Assembly: GCA_964017235.1 (NCBI GenBank)
Contig: OZ024931.1
Coordinates: forward strand, 126,615,530 to 126,679,529
Direction: 5' to 3'
Length of the DNA: 64,000 nucleotides
Origin: Sabellastarte sp. h YS-2021
Taxonomy: Eukaryota > Annelida > Polychaeta > Sabellida > Sabellidae
How positions within the stretch are numbered: position 1 is the first letter of the stretch; each line of letters begins with the position of its first letter. Shown here one piece after another: positions 19,478 to 29,100 of the stretch. The notes under the pieces were generated by a model that was given only the letters and a program-made list of their open reading frames with translations, was not told the DNA's origin and did no database searches. The position numbers and the translations under genes are program-made.

Positions 19478-21634
19478 ATGTCGCTTCATCAAGCAAACAA
19501 AGACAAACCGAGAGCTCAGAAATGCCGCCATTTTTGCTTCAGTTTTGATAATCATAATTATTGCCCTACCTGTAGGGAGGCTGGCAAGGGAGATGACCCC
19601 TGTGTCACTTTTGAAGCACCCTGCCATATTTGCACGTCTCTCTCTGATGAACAATTGCAAAAAATTCAAAACAGGAAGCGGTACTTAAAAAAGCAAAAAG
19701 CGGAAACTAGTTCCAAAGATGAACTAGATCTCTTGGGTGAAGGCGATGGGGACTCTTTTACTGGTTCTAATGCAGACCTTGAGAGTGCTGCCGATAACCT
19801 CTTTACCTCACCCCCCCGTCCTCAACCTCTCGCCTTCAGTTCTTTATCACTAAAGACCCCAGCAAAAGCTGTCCCTCCCACCCCAGGTACTGCTCTGCAA
19901 AACAAAATTCAAAAAAATCTAGAGAAATCCCTGGGTGATTCCTTAAATATACATATCCAGCAGCAAATGGGTTCCTTCCAGGCATCCATGTTAGAAGCAT
20001 TTCAATCACTCCGAGAGGAGTTGGCAGTTAAAAAGCCTGCCGAGGTTGATCCCTCGCCTCATGCTTCAAAAGCTGGTCCATCCAGCAAGTCTGCTGCTCA
20101 TCTGGACCTACCCCCTCCGAGGTCAAGTACTAATGCACAGCCCGAGGCAATGGATGTGGACGTTGGTCCAGCACTCCCTCCTCGACTAGTACTTAACCAA
20201 ACTTCCTCGGATCAGTACGTTGCCCCTTCTGAAGCTATACCGAAGGATTCCTCGTACTCACACAAAAAACAAAGCCACAGGCAAACAGTAGCACCGAGCT
20301 CTGCCTCGGATCAACTGGATGAGGATTCCGACGAACCTCGGATCCATCCTAGACCTAAGCAACACTCTGACAAGAGCAAGCATAAATCTAGGTCCAGATA
20401 TGTGTCATCTTCAGAGCAAGATCACTCCCCTGTGGCCAGACACAGGTCTTCTAAGCCCTCTAGGGCTCAGCCCTCAGGAGTAGCTTCTGATCAAGACCTC
20501 CCACAACATGATCCAGACCCCCCTTATTATAGGGAAGTAGCTTTGTCTGACATTCCCTCACAATACTCTGAAGAAGTAGACACCTTCAGGCGTATTCTAG
20601 CTCTCCCTGACCCCAGGGAATCTATGCCCAGGTCGTCCACTTCAGTATTAGGTCTGGATGATGAAAAAGGCCGTCAAGAGCTCAGACCTAGAGGTCCTTC
20701 CTCTATCCTTCCACTTAGCTCAGTTATCAAGGACACCTTTGATAAATTCCAACATGACTTTAAGGCTGCCAATTTATCTGAGGGAAAATATGTCAAGCCT
20801 CCTCCTTCCACTTCAAAGTGGTACAAGGTGGGACAGCCAACTTTTCAGGACAAAATTCAGGAGTTGAATACGGACTTTACAAAGATCTGTATTACTCCTA
20901 GACCTCCTGGGGCACCAGTAGCCAAAGTCCCTCTGCCAGTCCTTAAGGAGCTGGAACATCAGGCTAGACAAAATATTTCTACCCTCAATTTCACCGCTGC
21001 CTTTGCCGAAACCTCTTCTTGCAATGCGTCCTTGGAAAAGTGCCAACATAGCATCAAGTCAACTGTCAAGAAGATAAAGTCTCAGATCCAGAAAGGTGCC
21101 AATCCTGAGAAAGCAGCAAAGCGCGGATATGAGGAAGTTGCTGAGTACTTAGATTTTTGGAACAAGACAGTTCTTGTTCAACATAGAGCTCTTACCTGTC
21201 TCAGCAAATCGCTAGCCCATATTCTCCAGAGGGAATTATATTCCATGGCTAATACCGGCTTGCTTAGGCGCGAAGCCGAAATGACTCTATTGCATCCCCA
21301 GCTAGGGGAAACGAGACGCCAAGAACTTAGGAAGTCGTCCTTCTGGGACTCCTCCTTGTTCGAGTCTCAACTTGTAAAGGAAGGTGAGGAATTCCTTCTC
21401 AAAAAAGGCACCTCAAAAGATTCTCAGGGTTTTGCACCCTATCAGAATAAGCCCTTTCGTGGCCCCCACAAGAAAAGAGGCTCCTACAGGAAACGCCCCT
21501 ATGGGGGCAATACCTCTCAAAGCAGTAACCAATCCTTTCCCTCGGGAAGAGGAAAATCCAACTTCAGAGGCTCCAGGGGTCGTTTTCGACCCCACAATAG
21601 GGGAAGGGGGCGTGGAAACCCCCCTTCCCAATGA
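19478..21634 (+). CDS. gag-like protein of DIRS-5
   Basis: Open frame of 718 codons from the ATG at 19478. An in-frame ATG at 19424 would add 18 residues, but the later start heads the segment conserved with DIRS-7. The N-terminus holds a Cys/His cluster (CRHF, H..YCPTCREAG, DDPC, CHIC) whose spacing is shared with the DIRS-7 gag, so it is a likely zinc-binding module. The middle is Ser/Pro-rich and low in complexity. A conserved region (DIPSQYSEEVDTFRRIL to ANPEKAAKRGYEEV) follows, and the C-terminus is Arg/Gly-rich (RGSRGRFRPHNRGRGRG), suited to RNA binding. Its role as the nucleocapsid-like structural protein is inferred from position. It ends with TGA followed by C, and the same frame continues open beyond it. 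Confidence 0.88.
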   Translation: MSLHQANKDKPRAQKCRHFCFSFDNHNYCPTCREAGKGDDPCVTFEAPCHICTSLSDEQLQKIQNRKRYLKKQKAETSSKDELDLLGEGDGDSFTGSNADLESAADNLFTSPPRPQPLAFSSLSLKTPAKAVPPTPGTALQNKIQKNLEKSLGDSLNIHIQQQMGSFQASMLEAFQSLREELAVKKPAEVDPSPHASKAGPSSKSAAHLDLPPPRSSTNAQPEAMDVDVGPALPPRLVLNQTSSDQYVAPSEAIPKDSSYSHKKQSHRQTVAPSSASDQLDEDSDEPRIHPRPKQHSDKSKHKSRSRYVSSSEQDHSPVARHRSSKPSRAQPSGVASDQDLPQHDPDPPYYREVALSDIPSQYSEEVDTFRRILALPDPRESMPRSSTSVLGLDDEKGRQELRPRGPSSILPLSSVIKDTFDKFQHDFKAANLSEGKYVKPPPSTSKWYKVGQPTFQDKIQELNTDFTKICITPRPPGAPVAKVPLPVLKELEHQARQNISTLNFTAAFAETSSCNASLEKCQHSIKSTVKKIKSQIQKGANPEKAAKRGYEEVAEYLDFWNKTVLVQHRALTCLSKSLAHILQRELYSMANTGLLRREAEMTLLHPQLGETRRQELRKSSFWDSSLFESQLVKEGEEFLLKKGTSKDSQGFAPYQNKPFRGPHKKRGSYRKRPYGGNTSQSSNQSFPSGRGKSNFRGSRGRFRPHNRGRGRGNPPSQ

Positions 21635-23690
21635 CTCCTCCAAAGCCTCACTCAGTCCACCAGTAGGAAGTCGCCTCCGTTCTTTCAAGAGAGACTGGCT
21701 AATAAACAAATGTTCTCAAAACGTGTTAAACATTATCACCAATGGCTACGTTCTGCCATTCCGTTCAAAGCCAAACTTGATCAGATTTCCTCTGATTCTA
21801 TCAGAGTACAAGGCCCAACCAAAAGACCAAGCCTTGGCCACTTGTATCCAGTCTCTCTTGTCAAAGAACGCCATCGAAAGGGTGGAAAACGTAAAATCTC
21901 TCGGGTTTTACAGTCGCCTGTTCCTAGTACCCAAGCCTCACCAAAGGTGGAGGCCAGTCATAGACTTAAGCAGGCTCAACACTTTTCTACATGTAGAAAA
22001 GTTCAAAATGGAAACCCCGGAGTCCATCAGGACTTCCCTGGTCCCAGGGGAGTGGGTATCGTCGATAGACCTGTCGGAGGCATACCTTCACATCCCCATC
22101 CATCCAAACTCAAGGAAGTACCTAAGGTTTTGCTACAAGGCCCAGGTGTTCCAGTTCACCTCCCTACCTTTCGGACTGGCCACAGCCCCCCAGGTCTTTA
22201 CGATGATCGTAAAGGAAGTGAAACTAATGGCCCTCTCAAGAGGACTCAGAATTCACCAATACCTGGACGACTGGCTGATCAGGTCCCAGTCCCAGGAGGA
22301 ATCTCAAAGGGACACACAGGCAGTGGTAGACCTAACCCAATCCTTGGGTTGGATAATCAACCAGGAAAAATCAGAACTGAAACCCACTCAGGTGTTTTCG
22401 TTCGTGGGCTACGAATACCACCTAGATTCAGCCCTTGTAAGACCCACTCACAAGAGATGGCTCAAACTTCAGGATTTGATCCTACGACTCAAGTCAAAAT
22501 GTGTCTTGACTGCAAGATGTTTGATATCTCTAATTGGGTTGCTAGCCTCAATGGAGAAAATGGTCCCGGAGGGACTCCTTCACATGAGGCCCTTTCAGTT
22601 TCATCTCAAGGAGCACTGGAGATATCCTCAGTTGCTGGACAACCTCCTTCCTTGGACAGAAGCCATTGTAGCCCACCTAGATTGGTGGCAAAACCCCACA
22701 AATGTGATGAAAGGCGCAGACCTTCATCCCAAGGACCACAGTATCCAACTCTTTACCGACGCCTCAAACGAAGGTTGGGGCGCTCACTTAGATCAAAATT
22801 CTACAAAAGGGCTGTGGTCAGAGCGGGAAAAAAGGCTACACATAAATGTCCTAGAATTGAAGGCGGTCTCCCTGGCCCTTCGAGACTTCAAGGACCAGTG
22901 CCAGAATCAAACAGTGTTAGTTGCGACGGACAACTCAACAGTGGTAGCCTACATCAACAAGCAAGGGGGAACTCACTCAGCAGAGATGTGCGCTCTCCTG
23001 TGGAAAATCATGACCTGGTGCCATCACTACCATATAACATTGAAAGCCAGGCACATTCCAGGGTGTCTGAATGTGATGGCCGACCTCCTATCCAGGTCCA
23101 ACCAAGTGCAGTCAACAGAATGGTCTCTGCACCCTCAGGTCTTCAAGCAAATCTGCCGGAAGTGGTTCACCCCTCATGTAGACTTATTCGCCACTCACCT
23201 GAATCACAAACTCCCTCTATATGTGTCTCCTATCCCAGACCCAAGGGCCTGGAACATAGATGCTCTGAACATAAACTGGACCAACCTCACGGCCTACGCC
23301 TACCCTCCTACGGCTCTCCTTCACAAGGTGATCCAAAAGATCAAGCAATGCCATTGCCTGATCATCGTGATAGCCCCAGGCTGGCCAGGGATGCCCTGGT
23401 TTTGGGACCTAGTGCAGCTCTCAACAGAGATCCCACTACAACTCCCAGTGTCAAGGACCCTACTCAAAAAGTCCCACAACTATGTGTTCCACAACAATCC
23501 ACAACAGCTGAACCTCCACGCCTGGTGTCTAGGAGCGGACAACTCCAAGAAGAAGGCTTCTCTGTGGAGGTGGCAGAGAGAATTGCTGCCCCTCAGCGGT
23601 CATCAACAAGGACCATCTAAAAGTCAAAGTGGGCCCTATTTGAAAAATGGTGCAGAGAAAATTCGGTGGATTTCTCCACTCCATCTGTGA
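21384..23690 (+). CDS. Reverse transcriptase / RNase H polyprotein of DIRS-5
   Basis: Open frame of 768 codons in the +1 frame relative to gag, overlapping gag by about 250 bases. The conserved part starts near 21690. Visible motifs: LVPKPHQRWRPVIDLSRLN, VSSIDLSEAYLHIPI (first catalytic Asp), LPFGLATAPQVF, and YLDDW at 22260 (residue 293). RNase H follows with FTDASNEGWGAHL, ELKAVSLAL, ATDNSTVVAYINK and ARHIPGCLNVMADLLSR, giving its Asp, Glu, Asp and late Asp. The C-terminal segment NHKLPLYVSP...APGWPGMPWFWDL is shared with the other DIRS copies. All catalytic residues are present. The true start is unclear; it may be reached by frameshift from gag. Confidence 0.93.
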   Translation: MRNSFSKKAPQKILRVLHPIRISPFVAPTRKEAPTGNAPMGAIPLKAVTNPFPREEENPTSEAPGVVFDPTIGEGGVETPLPNDSSKASLSPPVGSRLRSFKRDWLINKCSQNVLNIITNGYVLPFRSKPNLIRFPLILSEYKAQPKDQALATCIQSLLSKNAIERVENVKSLGFYSRLFLVPKPHQRWRPVIDLSRLNTFLHVEKFKMETPESIRTSLVPGEWVSSIDLSEAYLHIPIHPNSRKYLRFCYKAQVFQFTSLPFGLATAPQVFTMIVKEVKLMALSRGLRIHQYLDDWLIRSQSQEESQRDTQAVVDLTQSLGWIINQEKSELKPTQVFSFVGYEYHLDSALVRPTHKRWLKLQDLILRLKSKCVLTARCLISLIGLLASMEKMVPEGLLHMRPFQFHLKEHWRYPQLLDNLLPWTEAIVAHLDWWQNPTNVMKGADLHPKDHSIQLFTDASNEGWGAHLDQNSTKGLWSEREKRLHINVLELKAVSLALRDFKDQCQNQTVLVATDNSTVVAYINKQGGTHSAEMCALLWKIMTWCHHYHITLKARHIPGCLNVMADLLSRSNQVQSTEWSLHPQVFKQICRKWFTPHVDLFATHLNHKLPLYVSPIPDPRAWNIDALNINWTNLTAYAYPPTALLHKVIQKIKQCHCLIIVIAPGWPGMPWFWDLVQLSTEIPLQLPVSRTLLKKSHNYVFHNNPQQLNLHAWCLGADNSKKKASLWRWQRELLPLSGHQQGPSKSQSGPYLKNGAEKIRWISPLHL
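21635..23617 (+). CDS. Open frame antiphase to RT/RNase H, leading into the recombinase (possible dual-coding extension)
   Basis: The gag/recombinase frame is open without a stop from just after the gag TGA to the stop at 23618, about 660 codons across the whole RT/RNase H core. First ATG is at 21710. The product would be Pro, Ser and Arg-rich without a known domain until the last 40 residues, which read EEGFSVEVAERIAAPQRS and are the genuine start of the recombinase domain. DIRS-7 has the same arrangement. Overlap of RT and recombinase frames is known for DIRS1-like elements, but whether the upstream part is translated is inference. It could be open only because of codon bias in RT. Confidence 0.45.
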
Positions 23691-24700
23691 AACAAATCTC
23701 AGATTTTTTCATGTACCTGTACCAAGACTTAAACAGGCGCCCCTCGACCATTGATGGCTACAGGACTGCTATCGTTGACACTTTGGGCCCAACGGCCCAA
23801 CACATTGCGCACAATGCAGACCTTCATAGGTTACTCTCCAGTTTTCACAGGGATCGTCCTAAAAGTTCCAGAAATTTACCCAAGTGGAACCTTTCTGTTG
23901 TCCTTAACGAGCTCACCAAAGCACCATTTGAGCCCATGAAAGACACAGACCTCAAACATCTTACTCTAAAAACTGCTTTCTTGCTAGCCTTGGCCTCCGG
24001 CAAGCGCCGCAGCGAAATCCATGCCTGGGTCGCTAACAAAGTAGCTAATTTAGGCCAATGGGAAAAGGTCGCCTTGTTCCCTTCTTCTGATTTCATAGCC
24101 AAAAACCAACTAGCAAGAGAAGGTTCTCAAAGTGTGTCACCAGTGACTATCCCTGCTTTGACTACCATTGTAGATAGACAGTTTAAGGAAGACAGGACCC
24201 TGTGTCCCGTGCGGGCCCTGAGGTTCTATCTGGACCGAACTAAAGACCTGAGAGGGTCTCGTTCTCTCCTTTTCATCTCCTTTAAGAAAGGACATACCTC
24301 AGACATCAGACCCGCTACACTCTCCTCATGGTTGAAACAAACCATTCTACTTTGTTACAAACAAGCAGATCAACAAGCCTTGGACTTGGTCCAAGTCAAA
24401 GCGCATGACATCCGGGCCTTCGCGGCCTCTAAGGCCTTTTACGGTGGAGTATCGGTGGACCAAATCATGCAAGCCTGTCACTGGAAAGCTCACAACACAT
24501 TCACAAATTTTTACCTAAAAGACCTTACTTGGTCGGACACCGACAACAATATGTATCTGGGACCCGTAGTGGCGGCACAACAAGTCCTAGATCCTTCCCC
24601 TCAGACCAGTTGTCCTCGGAAAGAAAAAAGGGGGGGGGGGGGGGGGGGGGGGGGCACATCCGCTACTACCAAGTCTTCAGGAGTCTCTCCCAGGATCTAG
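23621..24700 (+). pseudogene. Tyrosine recombinase of DIRS-5, cut by one nonsense codon
   Basis: The stop TAA at 23618-23620 replaces a Tyr codon. The same site is TAC in DIRS-4 and TAT in DIRS-7, within the conserved (I/V)YKSKWA. From the next ATG at 23666 the frame runs 344 codons and overlaps RT by 25 bases. The catalytic set is complete: Arg in SGKRRSEIHAW (about 24000), His and Arg in AHDIRAFAASKAF (about 24405), the HWKAHNTF box, and the nucleophile Tyr in NFYLKD (about 24510). An internal start would lose part of the N-terminal core-binding domain. The C-terminus runs into a Gly-rich tail encoded by the run of G at 24630-24654. Confidence 0.9.
24619..24654 (+). repeat. Polypurine run ending in 25 G
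   Basis: GGAAAGAAAAAAG followed by G to 24654. It lies inside the last codons of the recombinase frame here, but after the recombinase stop in the DIRS-1 copy. Length is likely unstable and may also be misread in assembly. Confidence 0.8.
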
Positions 24701-25128
24701 GTATTCCTTTACCTTCAAGATGTTACGGGTAAGGTCATTTTATTTTTTAATTACCAGGTAATTTCTATTAAGGACTTAGTCAGTTGTCGTTAATCTCATC
24801 TGTCAAGTTAAAAATTTCTTGAGATGCCCAACCACTGGGTTGGTCAGTCACACGTGAAGGTCCACTAGGGACCCTTAGACCTCGAAGTGAGCACCGCTGC
24901 ACTTCCGTCCTACTACCAAACATCTGGACAGTTTTAGCACTGTCCCTCTTTACTTAGGTTTTTGGCTCGTTACAGGCCCGATCTTCGGGATCGGGGCGCT
25001 GTAAAAGGGACTCAGACTGGCATTTCTGGCACTATTCTGTATATATTAATTCAAAATCTTAGAAAAAAATGACATATCTTCCAGTCTCAGCTGTAATCCC
25101 ACCACCGGGCGGTTGAATTCAGCACCAA

Positions 25129-25222
25129 GTCCCACATGGTAAGCTATTGTAGCGTAATAAAATTGAAAATTTTAATTACTTAAATGTAGCTTTTATAAGC
25201 TACAAGCTTACCATGTGGGACT
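25129..25222 (+). repeat. ICR of DIRS-5
   Basis: TCCCACATGGTAAGC, the joint GTAATAAAATTGAAAATTTT, then GCTTACCATGTGGGA. It equals the reverse complement of the left end followed by that of the right end, so it records the circle junction TTTTCAA/TTTTATTACG. GAATTCAGC stands just before it. Confidence 0.92.
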
Positions 25223-25285
25223 TAGGAGAGTCCCACCCTGCCTCCCCGCTGTTTACAGCTGAGGGGTAGGTTTAATAAAAAATTT

Positions 25286-25469
25286 CAACGAGAAAGTAGG
25301 GCGATTGGTCAGAAGTTATCACGTGACGACAACTACCAGTATATCCGGTGGCTAACAAGAACGATCTTTTTTTCTAAGACGTTGGCCCCGGGTGTGGCAA
25401 CCCGAGAACAGTCCCACATGGTAAGCTTGTAGCTTATAAAAGCTACATTTAAGTAATTAAAATTTTCAA
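25286..25469 (+). repeat. Right inverted terminal repeat of DIRS-5
   Basis: Inverse of 19086-19251 except for the outermost bases (CTTATAAAAGCTACATTTAA...TTTTCAA), which are specific to the right end. Confidence 0.92.
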
Positions 25470-26116
25470 ATTTGCAGTATTTTCTTTAGATATGTTTTTA
25501 ACCTACTTTTTACACCTTAACAGTTAACTTTGTACTTTAATTCTGAATACCACTTGCAGGACATAACTTTTGTATCCTTTTCTTCTTTAACTTCTAATCT
25601 GAAACTCAAAACACACAGTCAGCTGACACAGAGACCGTTCATGGGCACTGATTGCTTGTTTGTATTTATTTTTGAAAATATGACACTTTAAGTTATATTG
25701 TGATTTCACGAATCTTGTACATCCAGACATGGGGAAAGCCTCGCACACAGAGGAAGATGAGTATGTTATAGTAACAAGGAGAACTAGACATTGCGTCTCG
25801 ACGCAGTGTATCCCCGGACGGGACATAGTTGAGGCGTGAATGTGTCGGGCTTGAGCCTGTTTTCCTCGGGCAGTAACTGCTTGTCTGAGATGGCCACTTG
25901 GACCCTTGAATGGCTTTTGCTGGTCTGTATGCCAGTCCCGTGGTCCTGGCCAGTATCAGGGTCTAACCGGCTATAGGTGAAGCAATCCTGTGTAACCAGT
26001 TCCTGCAATCCTCTGTAACCGGTTCCTGGTGGCTCCACAGTTCTGCGAAAACTCATAGGAACTGGCAGGACTGGGCGAATTAGACTACATCTCAGTAGGG
26101 GTAGGCTTATATAAAA
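25470..26116. other. Short remainder of the 155-bp array, then no recognisable gene
   Basis: ATTTGCAGTATTTTCTTTAG and the following 30 bases continue the satellite monomer split by DIRS-5. The rest has no repeat or coding signal that I can name. Confidence 0.55.
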
Positions 26117-29100
26117 CAAGATGACTCATAGAGCGCTGACCTCCGCCAAGGGAGCTCAGTTTCTGGACTATCATCAAAATCCACCCTAAAATTATCCGGC
26201 TATAAGATCCTTCAAAAAAAAAAGCCTGGATCCAGATGATCCAGACAGTGATCCAGATTAATCCCAAAAGCTAATAACTTGTTCTTTGTCCTATTTAGGG
26301 CATTTCCTGAAAATTTCATCAAAATCCATCCATAAGTTTTTGAGCTATTTGTCTTTAAAAATTACATTTCATGGATCCAGATGACCCAGATAGTGGTCCA
26401 GATCACTCGTAAAATTGAATCATTTCTTCCTTTTTACCATTTCTAACATATCTTAAAAATATCATCAAAATCCATCCTAAAATTATGTGGCAGCCTGGAT
26501 CCAGATGCTCCAGATTACTCCCAAAATCTAATCACTTGTTCCTTGTCCCATTTAGGCCATTTGCTGAAAATGCCATCAAAATCCATCCATAACTTTTTGA
26601 GGTATCAGTCTTTAAAAAAACATTTCATGGGTCCAGAAGATCCATATAGTGATTCGGATCACTTCCAATATTCAATCATTTCAGCTTTTTACCTTTTCAG
26701 ACATATCCTGAAAATTTCATCAAAATCTGTCCATAAGTTTTTGAGTTATCTTGTACACAAACACATCTGGCAGCCTGGATCCAGATGATCCAGATCACTC
26801 CCAAATCTAATCACTTGTTCCTTGTACCATTTAGGCCATTTGCTGAAAATGTCATCAAAATCCATGTATAATTGTTTGAGGTATCTGTCTTTAAAAATTA
26901 CATTTCATGGATCCAAAAGATCCATATAGTGATCCGGATCACTTCCAAAATTCAATCGTTTCATATTTTACCGTTTCAGACATGTCCTGAAAATTTCATC
27001 AAAATCTATCCATAAGTTTTTGAGTTATCTTGTACACAAACACATCTGGAAGCCTGGATCCAGATGATCCAGATCACCCCCAAAATCTAACCACTTGTTT
27101 CTTGTACCATTTAGGCCATTTGCTGAAAATGCCATCAAATCCATCCATAACTTTTTGAGGTATCTGTCTTTAAAAATAAAATTACATTTCATGGATCCAT
27201 ATAGTGATCTGGATCACTTACAAAACTCAATCATTTCATCCTTTTACCTTTTTCAGACATATCCTAAAAATTTCATCAAAATCCGTCCATAAGTTTTTGA
27301 CTTATCTTGTACACAAACCCATCTGGCAGCCTGGATCCAGATGATCCAGATCACCCCCAAAATCTAACCACTTGTTTCTTGTACCATTTAGGCCATTTGC
27401 TGAAAATGCCATCAAAATGCATCTATAACTTTTTGAGGTATCTGTCTTTAAAAATTATATTTCATGGATCCAGAAGAATCATATAGTGATCCGGATCACT
27501 TCCAAAACTCAATCATTTCATCCTTTCACCTTTTCAGACATATCCTGAAAATTTCATCAAAATCTGTCCATAAGTTTTGAGTTATCTTGTGCACAAACAC
27601 ATCTGGCAGCCTGGATCCAGATGATCCAGACAGTGTTCCAGATCACCCCCAAAATCTAATCACTCGTTCCATGTTCCATTTAGGCCATTTATTGAAAATG
27701 ACATCAAAATCCATCCATAACTTTTTGAGGTATCTCTCTTTAAAAATTACATTTCATAGATCCAGAAGATCCATATAGTGATCTGGATGACTTCCAAAAC
27801 TCAGTCATTTCATCCTTTCACCTTTTCAGACATATCCTGAAAATTTCATCAAAATCCGTCTACAAGTTTTGAGTTATCTTGTGCACAAACACATCTGGCA
27901 GCCTGGATCCAGATGATCCAAACAGTGTTCCAGATCACCCCTCAAATCTAACCACTTGTTCCTTGTACCATTTAGGCCATTTGCTGAAAATGTCATCAAA
28001 ATCCATCCATAACTTTTTGAGGTATCTCTCTTTAAAAATTACATTTCATGGATCCAGAAGATCCATATAGTGATCTGGATCACTTCCAAAACTCAGTCAT
28101 TTCATCCTTTCACCTTTTCAGACATATCCTGAAAATTTCATCAAAATCCGTCTACAAGTTTTGAGTTATCTTGTGCACAAACACATCTGGCAGCCTGGAT
28201 CCAGATGATCCAAACAGTGTTCCAGATCACCCCTCAAATCTAACCACTTGTTCCTTGTACCATTTAGGCCATTTGCTGAAAATGTCATCAAAATCCATCC
28301 ATAACTTTTTGAGGTATCTGTCTTTAAAAATTACATTTCATGGATCCGGAAGATCCATATAGTGATCTGGATCACTTCCAAAACTCAGTCATTTCATCCT
28401 TTCACCTTTTCAGACATATCCAGAAAATTTCATTAAAGTTATCCAGATGAAAATTTCATCAAAATCCGTCCACAAATTTTGAGTGATCCAGATTACTCCC
28501 AAAAGCTAATAACTTGTTCGTTGTCCTATTTAGGGCATTTCCTGAAAATTTCATCAAAATCCATCCATAACTTTTTGAGGTATCTGTCTTGAAAAATTAC
28601 ATTTCACGGATCCAGAAGATCCATATAGTGATCCGGATCACTTCCAAAACTCAATCATTTCATCTTTTACCTTTTCAGACATATCCTGAAAATTTCATCA
28701 AATCCATCCATAAGTTTTTGAGTTATCTTGTACACAAACACATCTGGCAGCCTGGATCCAGATGATCCTGACAGTGATCCAGATCACCCCCAAAATCTAA
28801 CCACTTGTTCCTTGTACCACTTAGGCCATTTGCTGAAAATGTCATCAAAATCCATCCATAACTTTTTGAGGTATCTGTCTTTAAAAATTAAATTTCATGG
28901 ATCCAGAAGATCCAGACAGTGATCCGGATCACTCCCAAACTTTAATCATTCTTCCTTTTACCATTTCGAACATATCCTGAAAATTTCATCAAAATCTGTA
29001 AGTTTTTGAGTTATCTTGTTCACAAACAAACAGAGGGCCAAAAATGACCCATGGTCAGGTACTTTGGCGGTCATTGGATGACTTTCAATGAAGATCTGTA

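Larger units (their letters stand above)
19086..25469 (+). mobile_element. DIRS-5: structurally complete DIRS-type retrotransposon (family A), 6384 bp
   Basis: The order is left ITR, gag, RT/RNase H, tyrosine recombinase, ICR, right ITR. The left end is TTTTATTACGC and the right end AAATTTTCAA, as predicted by the joint in the ICR. Removing the element gives AACTATTGC/ATTTGCAGTATTTT, an intact 155-bp monomer, so insertion was precise with no target duplication, as expected of tyrosine recombinase integration. Inverted repeats plus an ICR place it with DIRS1-like elements and not with Ngaro, whose repeats are split direct repeats. The single clear lesion is a stop at 23618-23620. Confidence 0.93.

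Noticed and set aside
27587-28922. Four similar open frames starting M(C/Y)TNTSGSLDP
   Set aside because: They recur because the 292-bp unit recurs; each ends within the unit and shows no coding bias.
26543-29030. CRISPR-like regular repeats
   Set aside because: There are no unique spacers; the whole unit repeats, and the context is clearly a eukaryotic transposon landscape.
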